Notes under the pieces: model-generated
The model's database searches: none
What the model saw: the letters and a program-made list of their open reading frames with translations, nothing else
Told to the model about the DNA's origin: nothing
Assembly (NCBI GenBank): GCA_910577995.1
Contig: CAJTND010000003.1
Location: 1-37,865 of the forward strand
Source: an uncultured Christensenella sp.
GTDB taxonomy: Bacteria > Bacillota > Clostridia > Christensenellales > Pumilibacteraceae
DNA: 37,865 bases
Reading direction: 5' to 3'
Shown: piece after piece, positions 10,973 through 17,803 of the stretch
Layout: each line of letters starts with the position of its first letter
Position numbering within the stretch: the stretch's first letter is position 1
Program-made: the position numbers and the translations under genes

Positions 10973-11261
10973 GCGAAGGCGTAACGCGTGGGGGAGGGTG
11001 TGACGCGTGTAACGTCTTTGCCGCCCCCTCTTGGGGGAGGTGTCTGAGCGTAGCGAAGACGGAGGGGGCTTTGCGGTAAGGCAAATAAAAGCGAGTAATC
11101 CCAAAAGCAACTATAAAGCCCCTATCGTCAACGCTTGCGCGTTGACACTTCCCCCGAAAGGGGGAAGCGACGAGGTGACGTATGTATCGACTTTCCCACT
11201 CTTTTTTTGAGGAAGCGACGAGGTGGCGTAAGAAATGACTTCGCCGCTCTATTTGGAAGAA
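10973..11261 (+). repeat. Palindrome-rich ~288-bp repeat, copy 2 of 3
   Basis: This is a direct copy of the preceding unit with the same order of elements. The central GTCGGCGAAGCCGAC palindrome is replaced by a longer variant, GTCTGAGCGTAGCGAAGAC, near 11042. The GTCAACGCTTGCGCGTTGAC palindrome recurs at 11127-11146, 289 bp after copy 1. The two 47-bp subrepeats start near 11164 and 11211. Confidence 0.85.
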
Positions 11262-11549
11262 GCGATGGCGTAACGCGTGGGTGAGGGTGTGACGCGTGTA
11301 ACGTCTTTGCCGCCCCCCCCTGTGGGGGGGGTGTCGGCGAAGCCGACGGAGGGGGCTTTATGGTAAGGCAGGGAAAAGCGAGTAAACCGAAAGAAACTAT
11401 AAAGCCCCTATCGTCAACGCTCGCGCGTTGACACTTCCCCCGAGAGGGGGAAGCGACGAGGTGGCGTTTGTAGCAACTTCGCCACTTTATTAGGGAGAAG
11501 CGACGGCGTGGCGTATGAAACGACTTTGTTACTCTCTTTGGGGAAAGGA
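11262..11549 (+). repeat. Palindrome-rich ~288-bp repeat, copy 3 of 3
   Basis: In this third direct copy the GTCGGCGAAGCCGAC palindrome returns (about 11332-11346). The long palindrome (11413-11432) carries one base change in its loop (CTCGCG for CTTGCG). A further partial start of the unit (GCGACGGCATGACGTG) follows at 11550, after which the sequence becomes unique. The copies differ at scattered positions, so the array is not a very recent duplication or assembly artefact. Confidence 0.8.
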
Positions 11550-11649
11550 GCGACGGCATGACGTGTATAGCGCCATTATATCAAATAAACATAGCCTTTT
11601 GTCCGTCACAGCGGCGGCGCGATACGGCGTAATTGTTTGCGCGTATTGC

Positions 11650-11678
11650 TTGACAGCGCGGGCAAAATTTGGTAGAAT
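11650..11678 (+). promoter_or_regulatory. Sigma-A type promoter for phosphoglucomutase
   Basis: TTGACA (11650-11655) and TAGAAT (11673-11678) are separated by exactly 17 bp. Transcription would start near 11685, giving an ~85-nt leader before the phosphoglucomutase ATG. Confidence 0.75.
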
Positions 11679-11714
11679 TGGATTTGATGAATAGTTTGGG
11701 ACAAACAAATATCA

Positions 11715-11751
11715 AGAAGAGAAGTGTCGGGTCGTGCATTTCTCTTTTTTC
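11715..11751 (+). promoter_or_regulatory. Terminator-like hairpin (attenuator candidate) in the phosphoglucomutase leader
   Basis: AAGAGAAGTG (11717-11726) pairs with CATTTCTCTT (11737-11746) around a 10-nt loop, and the pairing runs directly into a T-run (11745-11750). The hairpin lies between the promoter and the ATG at 11770, so it could end transcription early. Just upstream, TTGAT...ATCAA encloses GTTT-GGGAC-AAAC (about 11686-11715), a second small stem abutting the first. The trigger is unknown. It could instead end a ~65-nt small RNA. Confidence 0.45.
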
Positions 11752-11769
11752 AAAAATAAGGGAGGCATT

Positions 11770-13398
11770 ATGAACGAAATCGAAAGGAAGTTTGCCGAGT
11801 GGCAAAAGAACGCGGTCACGCTCAAGCCCGAGCTCGACGCAATGACCGACGAGGACAAGAAAGAGGCTTTCTATAAAGATCTCGAATTCGGTACGGCGGG
11901 TCTTAGAGGTATACTCGGCGCGGGCACTAACAGGCTCAACGTTTACACGATAGGTCAGGTGACGCAGGGGCTTGCGAGCTATCTGACGACGGGCAAAAAA
12001 GCCCCGACGGTGGCTATAAGCTATGATTCGCGCAACTTCTCCGAGGAGTTCGCTCGGCATGCCGCGGCGGTGCTCGCGCATAACGGCATCAAGTCGTACA
12101 TAACCCGCGAGCTCAAGCCTACGCCCTATCTGTCCTTTATGGTAAGGCATTTCGGTTGCGCCGCCGGCATCATGATAACGGCGAGCCACAATCCCGCCAA
12201 GTTCAACGGTTACAAGGTCTACGGTCCGGACGGCTGTCAGGTCACCGACAATGCCGCGGAGGAGATATATCGGTTTATCCAAAAGACGCCCGTTTTCGAC
12301 GTTGCGGCAAGCGACTTCGACGGCGCGGTCAAAGACGGAAGTATCGAGTTCGTCGACGTTACGCGCGAATACCTCGACTGCGTGTATGCGCGTTCGGTCG
12401 GAAAGGCGCGCAAGGTGTCTATCGTTTATACGCCGCTCAACGGCACGGGTTGCGATATCGTGCCGCAGATGTTCAAAGAGCGCGGCTTCGATGATGTGAC
12501 GATAGTCCCCGAACAGGCGCGGCCCGACGGGAACTTCCCGACGTGCTCCTATCCCAATCCCGAAAAGGCGGAGGCGCTCGCGCTCGCCGTCGAGCTCGGC
12601 AAAAAGCGCGGCGCGGATATAGTTATCGGCACCGACCCCGATGCGGACAGGATAGGCGCGGCGGTCAAGACCGACGACGGATATAGGCTTATCTCGGGCA
12701 ACGAGATGGGCGTGCTGCTTATAGATTACATATTCTCGCACATGCAGGGCTTGCCGAAAAAGCCCGTCGTCGTCAAGACGATAGTCACCACCGACCTCGC
12801 GGCGCGCGTTGCGGAAAGCTACGGCGCGGAGGTGCGCGAGGTGCTTACGGGCTTTAAGTACATAGGCGAAACGGTCAAAAAGCTTGAGGCGAAGAACGAG
12901 GGCGAGCGGTTCGTGTTCGGTTACGAGGAGAGCTACGGCTATCTTTCGGGCGCGTATGTCCGCGACAAGGACGCCGTCGTCGCCGCCATGCTCATAGCGG
13001 AAATGACCGCCGACTATCTCGCCGAGGGCAAGACGCTCGCGGACGTGCTCGACGGTATATACGGCAAGTTCGGAAGATACTTCCACCGCACGGTGTCCTA
13101 TACCTACGAGGGTTCGAGCGGCGCGGAAAAAATGAAGTCCGTGCTTGCGGGCATCCGCAAGACACCGCCGAAGGATATCGACGGGTCTAAGGTCGTCGAC
13201 GCGATAGACTACCTATCGCAGACCAAGCTCGACCTGCCCAAGTCCGACGTGCTTTCGTTCAAGGCGGAGGACGGCAGTAAGCTGATAATCCGTCCGTCGG
13301 GCACAGAGCCGCTCATCAAAGTATACGTCACGGCGGCTACGGGCGGCGAGAAACGCATACAGGCGATAATCGACGGTTTCGATAAGTACTTGAAGTAG
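11770..13398 (+). CDS. pgcA: Phosphoglucomutase / phosphomannomutase (alpha-D-phosphohexomutase family)
   Basis: This cytoplasmic enzyme interconverts hexose 1- and 6-phosphates and so links glycolysis to UDP-glucose and cell-envelope sugars. The four family signatures are present in order: the phosphoserine loop TASHNP (Ser about 139), the metal loop GTDPDADR, the sugar-specificity loop GYEESYG and the C-terminal phosphate-binding loop RPSGTEPLIKVY. At 542 residues it matches PgcA-type enzymes (about 565-580) rather than GlmM (about 450). I chose the ATG at 11770 because GGGAGG ends 4 nt upstream; an in-frame ATG at 11734 has no ribosome-binding site and lies inside the leader hairpin. The gene has its own promoter and possibly an attenuator. 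Whether glucose or mannose phosphate is the main substrate cannot be decided here. Confidence 0.9.
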   Translation: MNEIERKFAEWQKNAVTLKPELDAMTDEDKKEAFYKDLEFGTAGLRGILGAGTNRLNVYTIGQVTQGLASYLTTGKKAPTVAISYDSRNFSEEFARHAAAVLAHNGIKSYITRELKPTPYLSFMVRHFGCAAGIMITASHNPAKFNGYKVYGPDGCQVTDNAAEEIYRFIQKTPVFDVAASDFDGAVKDGSIEFVDVTREYLDCVYARSVGKARKVSIVYTPLNGTGCDIVPQMFKERGFDDVTIVPEQARPDGNFPTCSYPNPEKAEALALAVELGKKRGADIVIGTDPDADRIGAAVKTDDGYRLISGNEMGVLLIDYIFSHMQGLPKKPVVVKTIVTTDLAARVAESYGAEVREVLTGFKYIGETVKKLEAKNEGERFVFGYEESYGYLSGAYVRDKDAVVAAMLIAEMTADYLAEGKTLADVLDGIYGKFGRYFHRTVSYTYEGSSGAEKMKSVLAGIRKTPPKDIDGSKVVDAIDYLSQTKLDLPKSDVLSFKAEDGSKLIIRPSGTEPLIKVYVTAATGGEKRIQAIIDGFDKYLK

Positions 13399-13494
13399 AG
13401 CGATACTTCGGTTTGCCGCACACCGCCGAGCCGCTTGCGGCATGCGACGGCGTGCGCTATCAAGACGAAAGGCTATCATAACGAGGTCAAAAAA

Positions 13495-14703
13495 ATGAGT
13501 ACGAAAAACGACGTTATAGAATACGTAAGGCAAAACGACGTCAAGTTCGTCAAGCTGACGTTCTGCGACCTGCTCGGCAGGCAGCGGAATATTTCCGTGC
13601 TCAGTTCGCAGCTCGACGACGCGTACAAAAACGGCGTCGCGATAGACAGCTCGGCAATGACGGGCGTCGGCGGCGTCGATCTCAAATTGATACCGTATAC
13701 CTCGCTTATGACCGACTTGCCGTGGCGTCCGCATTCGGGCAAAGTGGTGAGCGTGTTCTGCAACGTCGCCAACATCGACTGCACGCCGTATGCCTGCGAT
13801 CCGATGGTGCTTTTGGAGCGTCAGGTCGAAAAGCTCGCCGAGCTCGGGCTAAGCGCGCAGGTAGCGACGGAATGCGAATTTTACGTGTTCAAGGACGACG
13901 GCGACGGGCAGGCGTTACAGCCGATAGACAATGCCGATTACTGCGCGTGCTCGCCGTTCGACAAGTGCGAGAACCTGCGCCGCGAGGTGATACTCAGCCT
14001 CGAAGAAATGGGGTTAAAGCCCATATCGTCGCATCACGAGCGCGGCAGAGGTCAAAACGAGATAGACTTCGAGCGCGCCGACCCCGTAGCGGCGGCGCGG
14101 AACTTCGTCATGTTCAAAGCGGCGGTCAAGAACGTTTGTTCTATCAACGGCATGATCGCGTCGTTCATGCCCAAGCCGATCTCGACCGAGCCAGGCAGCG
14201 GATTGCATCTTTCGATAACGCTTTCCGGCAAGAACGCCGCGGCGGCGAGCAAGAGCTTTGCCGAGGGCGTTTTGCGCCGTTACCGCGATATAACGTGCCT
14301 CGCCAATCCGACGCTCAACAGCTATAAGCGGCTCGGCAAGGCATACAAGATATCCTACGGCGAGAACCGCGGCAGGGCTATGCGCATATTCGGCAAGGAC
14401 AATGTGATACAGCTCCGCACTCCCGATTCGTCGTGCAATCTGTTTGCGGTGCTCGCGCTTATTTTCGCCGCAGGCAGAGAGGGCATCGAGAACAAGTACG
14501 CGCTGCGCGGCGCGGGCGAGGGCGAAGAATACATCTTCGACGGTATTCGCGACGCGGTCGATTTTGCGCAGAAGAGCGAGTGGCTGCATGCCAATCTTCC
14601 CGTCGAGCTCGACAACGTGCTCGACACCATGCGGCAGAGGAACGACGCGGCGCGCGCGCTCGAGACCGACCGCGACTTCTTTGAGTTTTACTCGGATGTT
14701 TGA
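13495..14703 (+). CDS. Glutamine synthetase-family protein (short, divergent)
   Basis: The N-terminal beta-grasp segment (residues ~10-40) and the GS catalytic domain are recognisable. Visible metal-site residues are Glu126 and Glu128 (TECEF), Glu182 (HHE), Glu189 (QNE) and His238 (GSGLH). The NPTLNSYKRL and NRGRAMRI segments and RTPDSS near the end also match. At 402 residues it is about 40 shorter than GSI. By unaided alignment the flap glutamate (E. coli Glu327, in PGYEAP) falls on Lys285 with a five-residue deletion after it, and the metal ligand Glu357 (IEVR) is Gln306 (IQLR). The activity may thus be altered: a different gamma-glutamyl ligase, a weak GS or a regulatory paralogue. The ATG at 13495 has GAGGT 7 nt upstream; an in-frame ATG at 13435 has none. 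The ANTAR gene follows 13 bp later, as in clostridial glnA-nitR pairs. Confidence 0.8.
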   Translation: MSTKNDVIEYVRQNDVKFVKLTFCDLLGRQRNISVLSSQLDDAYKNGVAIDSSAMTGVGGVDLKLIPYTSLMTDLPWRPHSGKVVSVFCNVANIDCTPYACDPMVLLERQVEKLAELGLSAQVATECEFYVFKDDGDGQALQPIDNADYCACSPFDKCENLRREVILSLEEMGLKPISSHHERGRGQNEIDFERADPVAAARNFVMFKAAVKNVCSINGMIASFMPKPISTEPGSGLHLSITLSGKNAAAASKSFAEGVLRRYRDITCLANPTLNSYKRLGKAYKISYGENRGRAMRIFGKDNVIQLRTPDSSCNLFAVLALIFAAGREGIENKYALRGAGEGEEYIFDGIRDAVDFAQKSEWLHANLPVELDNVLDTMRQRNDAARALETDRDFFEFYSDV

Positions 14704-14716
14704 TCTCGGGTGAACG

Positions 14717-15283
14717 ATGGACGGACTTATCGTCGCAAGCACCATACAGCAGCAGCATGCGCTGTCCGACGTCCTCAACGGGGCTAAGATAGACTGCATA
14801 GTATGCTCGACCGCCGCCGAAGCGCGGCGCGTCATGCTGTGCCGTCCGTTCGATATCTTTGTCGTTAACGGCGGACTGCCCGACGAGCGCGGCAATGAGC
14901 TCGCCGCGACGCTGTCCGAATCCGACGACTGCGGCGGCGTGTACATCGACGACTATACGCGCGTGGACATGTTCGGCGACGATCTCGCCGCATGCGGCGT
15001 GGTGTCGCTTGTGCGTCCGATAACCAAGACGGCGCTTTCCGAGGCGGTGCGGCTCATCTCCGTAGCCAATACGCGCGTCCGCGCGCTCAAAGCTAAAAAC
15101 GAGGAGCTTGCGGCAAAGCTCGAGGACGTCAGATACATATCGCGCGCGAAGATAGCGCTTATGCGCGCGCTCGGGTATACCGAGGATCAGGCGCACAAAT
15201 ACATAGAAAAAAAATCGATGGATCAGCGCGTTTCGCGGCGCAAGGTGGCAACGGACATACTCAAGACATACGAGGCGACTTAA
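14717..15283 (+). CDS. ANTAR-domain antiterminator with pseudo-receiver domain (NitR-like)
   Basis: This 188-residue protein has an N-terminal receiver-like fold (~1-115), a coiled-coil linker (~117-140, heptad-like ALKAKNEELAAKLEDV) and a C-terminal ANTAR domain (~138-185; ISRAKIALMRALGYTEDQAHKYI). ANTAR domains are known to bind paired hexaloop RNA hairpins and prevent transcription termination. At the usual phospho-acceptor aspartate the sequence is VVNGGLPDERG, so Asn51 replaces Asp and control by phosphorylation is unlikely. Ligand or partner-protein control is more plausible. The position directly behind a GS-family gene matches the clostridial glnA-nitR arrangement, where such a protein governs nitrogen genes. 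A GGGTGA motif serves as a weak ribosome-binding site. I could not identify a convincing paired-hexaloop target in the window. Confidence 0.85.
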   Translation: MDGLIVASTIQQQHALSDVLNGAKIDCIVCSTAAEARRVMLCRPFDIFVVNGGLPDERGNELAATLSESDDCGGVYIDDYTRVDMFGDDLAACGVVSLVRPITKTALSEAVRLISVANTRVRALKAKNEELAAKLEDVRYISRAKIALMRALGYTEDQAHKYIEKKSMDQRVSRRKVATDILKTYEAT

Positions 15284-15284
15284 C

Positions 15285-16709
15285 TTGAAATCAGACAAAC
15301 TAAAAGAAGAATGCGGCGTGTTCGGCGTGATATCGCCGAAACCGATACCCACCGTCCCGCTCGCGGCGAGCGCGCTTCTAGCATTGCAGCACCGCGGTCA
15401 GGAGAGCGCGGGCATAGCGACTTTCGTCGACGGAACGCTCAAATGCAAAAAGGGCATGGGGCTTGTTTCAGACGTGTTTACTCCCGACTACATGGAGTTT
15501 GCCGCAAATACCAAGATCGCCGTCGGGCACGTGCGGTATTCGACTACGGGCTCGTGCAATCTCGAAAACGCTCAGCCGATAGAGACAGTTCATTCCAAGA
15601 TATCGCTCGCGCTCGCGCACAACGGCAACCTGACCAACTCCGCGCGCATACGCGACGAGCTTATACAGTCGGGCATGGTCATGCACACGACCAACGACAC
15701 CGAGATAATAAATATCCTTATCGTGCGCAACATACTGCGCACCAACGACCTCGAGCGCGCGATACTCGATTCCATGAACATCGTCGAGGGCGCGTTCTCC
15801 ATAGTGATAGCGACCAAGGACAAGCTTATAGCGGTACGCGACAAATACGGCTTCCGCCCGCTGTGCATAGGCAGGCTGGGCGATGCGGTCGTGTTCGCGT
15901 CGGAGACGTGCGCGCTCGACGCGCTCGGCGCGGAGTTCGTCCGCGACGTCAAGCCGGGCGAGGTCGTAAGCTGCGACCTCAAAGGCAATATGCGGTCGTT
16001 CATGCTCGACAACGCGTCGCAAAGCGGACTGTGCTCGTTCGAGTTCATATACTTCGCCAGACCCGATTCGATAATCGACGGGATAGGCGTTTACGAAGCG
16101 CGTGTCGAGATGGGACGCGCTCTTTACCGTCAGCTCCCGACCGAGGCGGACTATGTGTGCGGCGTGCCCGATTCGGGCTTGCAGGCGGCGCAGGGCTACT
16201 CGCTGGAATCGGGTATACCGATGACGACGGCGTTCGTAAAAAATAAGTATGTGGGCAGGTCGTTCATACTGCCCGACCAGGTGCGGCGCGAGAGCGCGGT
16301 CGACGTCAAGCTCAATCCCGTAAGGTCCAACGTCGCCGGCAAGCGGCTTATACTCATAGACGACTCGATAGTGCGCTCCACGACGTGCACGCGTATCATC
16401 AAGATGCTGCGCCGCGCGGGTGCGAAGGAAATACATATGCGCATAAGCTCGCCGCCGTTCAAGTACGAATGCTTTTTCGGCGTGGACGTCGACAGCCGCG
16501 ATAAGCTCGTCGCCAACTCTCTCGACACCAAGGGCATTTGCGAAAAGATAGGCGCTGACAGCCTGGAATATCTCTCGCTCGACAACCTGCGCGCGATAGC
16601 GCCGTCGACGACGTTCTGCACGGGCTGCTTTACGGGCGATTATCCCGCGCCCGTTACCCCGACGCTCAAATACACGTTCGACGAGCGGGACATCAAGGAT
16701 CGGAGGTGA
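15285..16709 (+). CDS. purF: Amidophosphoribosyltransferase
   Basis: PurF catalyses the first committed step of purine synthesis, from PRPP plus glutamine to phosphoribosylamine. The start is TTG at 15285, one base after the ANTAR stop, with GAGG 9 nt upstream. It gives a nine-residue propeptide whose removal exposes the nucleophile Cys10 (EECGVFGV), as in B. subtilis PurF. The N-terminal Ntn-hydrolase glutaminase domain spans ~10-240. The phosphoribosyltransferase domain carries the PRPP loop LILIDDSIVRSTT. Cysteines in SGLCSF, KYECFF and FCTGC match the four [4Fe-4S] ligands of oxygen-sensitive Bacillus-type enzymes, which fits an anaerobe. Length (474 aa) is normal. The one-base gap suggests translational coupling to the antiterminator. 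No other pur gene is in the window. Confidence 0.96.
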   Translation: MKSDKLKEECGVFGVISPKPIPTVPLAASALLALQHRGQESAGIATFVDGTLKCKKGMGLVSDVFTPDYMEFAANTKIAVGHVRYSTTGSCNLENAQPIETVHSKISLALAHNGNLTNSARIRDELIQSGMVMHTTNDTEIINILIVRNILRTNDLERAILDSMNIVEGAFSIVIATKDKLIAVRDKYGFRPLCIGRLGDAVVFASETCALDALGAEFVRDVKPGEVVSCDLKGNMRSFMLDNASQSGLCSFEFIYFARPDSIIDGIGVYEARVEMGRALYRQLPTEADYVCGVPDSGLQAAQGYSLESGIPMTTAFVKNKYVGRSFILPDQVRRESAVDVKLNPVRSNVAGKRLILIDDSIVRSTTCTRIIKMLRRAGAKEIHMRISSPPFKYECFFGVDVDSRDKLVANSLDTKGICEKIGADSLEYLSLDNLRAIAPSTTFCTGCFTGDYPAPVTPTLKYTFDERDIKDRR

Positions 16710-16711
16710 AT

Positions 16712-17803
16712 ATGGAAAGATATTTGATACTCAAGGACGGCACCGTTTATACGGGCGAAGCGATAGGCGCGAGCGGCGACGCTATCGGCGAGGCGGTATT
16801 CACTACGGCGATGTGCGGTTACATGCAGACGCTTACCGACCCGAGCTATTACGGACAGATAGTCGCGCAGACATTCCCGCTTATCGGCAATTACGGCGCG
16901 ATAGAGGACGACGCGGAGAGCGCAAAGCCCTATCTTGCGGGCTATATCGTGCGCGAGCTGTGCGAGTGCGGGTCTAACTTCCGCAAGGACGGCGAGCTCG
17001 ACGATTATCTCAAACGCAACGGCATCGTCGGCATAGCGGGCATAGACGTACGCGCGCTGACGCGCAAGCTGAGATCGAGCGGCGTCATGGGCGCGATGCT
17101 GACTGACAGTCTTAAAGACATGCCGAGAAAGCTCGCGGAGATCAAGAAGTTCCGAGTGAGAAACGCCGTGGAGAACACGACGTGCGGCGGTGTGACCGAA
17201 GTCAACCCCGTCGACGCCGAGCATCCGCTCAAAGTCGTGCTTTACGACTTCGGCGCGAAGTACAATATAGAACGCATGCTTATAAGCCACGGTTGCAGTG
17301 TGACGCGCGTTCCAGCGTCTACGACGGCGGAGGATGCGCTCGCGCTCCGACCCGACGGTATCATGCTGTCCAACGGCGGGGGCGATCCCGCGGACAATAC
17401 GTCGGTCATCGCCGAGCTGAAAAAGCTGTGCGAATGCAAGCTCCCGATATTCGGTATCTGTCTCGGACACCAACTGCTCGCGCTCGCCAACGGCTTCCAA
17501 ACGGTCAAGCTCAAATACGGTCACCGCGGCGCGAATCAGCCCGTGACCGACGTCGTCGGCGGCAGGACGTACATAACAAGCCAAAACCACGGCTATGCCG
17601 TGCGCGCGTCGAGCGTGGACGAGTCCGTCGCGACGCTGCTTTTTACCAACGCCAACGATAAGACGGTCGAAGGGCTCGAATACAAAAACGCGCCCATGTT
17701 CTCGGTGCAGTTCCACCCCGAGGCGTGCGGCGGACCGAAAGACACGGGGTATCTGTTCGACAGGTTTGTCGAGTCGATGTGCGCCGCCAAAGGAGGCAAC
17801 TGA
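16712..17803 (+). CDS. carA: Carbamoyl-phosphate synthase small (glutaminase) subunit
   Basis: CarA releases ammonia from glutamine and channels it to CarB for carbamoyl phosphate, which feeds pyrimidines and arginine. The N-terminal CPSase domain (~1-150) is followed by a class I glutamine amidotransferase domain. That domain holds the nucleophile Cys near residue 250 (GICLGHQ), TSQNHGYAV, and the His-Glu pair in QFHPEA. Length (363 aa) is typical. ATG at 16712 is preceded by GGAGG (16702-16706), which overlaps the purF stop codon, so the genes are tightly coupled. The stop overlaps the carB start by one base (TGATG). Confidence 0.96.
   Translation: MERYLILKDGTVYTGEAIGASGDAIGEAVFTTAMCGYMQTLTDPSYYGQIVAQTFPLIGNYGAIEDDAESAKPYLAGYIVRELCECGSNFRKDGELDDYLKRNGIVGIAGIDVRALTRKLRSSGVMGAMLTDSLKDMPRKLAEIKKFRVRNAVENTTCGGVTEVNPVDAEHPLKVVLYDFGAKYNIERMLISHGCSVTRVPASTTAEDALALRPDGIMLSNGGGDPADNTSVIAELKKLCECKLPIFGICLGHQLLALANGFQTVKLKYGHRGANQPVTDVVGGRTYITSQNHGYAVRASSVDESVATLLFTNANDKTVEGLEYKNAPMFSVQFHPEACGGPKDTGYLFDRFVESMCAAKGGN

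Noticed and set aside
10686..11549. CRISPR array
   Set aside because: Spacing is ~288 bp with near-identical inter-palindrome sequence, there are no unique spacers of uniform length, and no cas genes are nearby.
10839..11559. Short minus-strand frames with Pro-Pro-Gln-Gly-type products in the repeat array
   Set aside because: They recur with each repeat copy, follow the palindromes and lack start signals, so they are translated repeats rather than genes.
13399..13494. Terminator or ANTAR target between phosphoglucomutase and the GS-like gene
   Set aside because: A GC-rich stem (CGCC/GGCG around GCCGC-TT-GCGGC) can be drawn, but there is no T-run and no pair of six-base loops.
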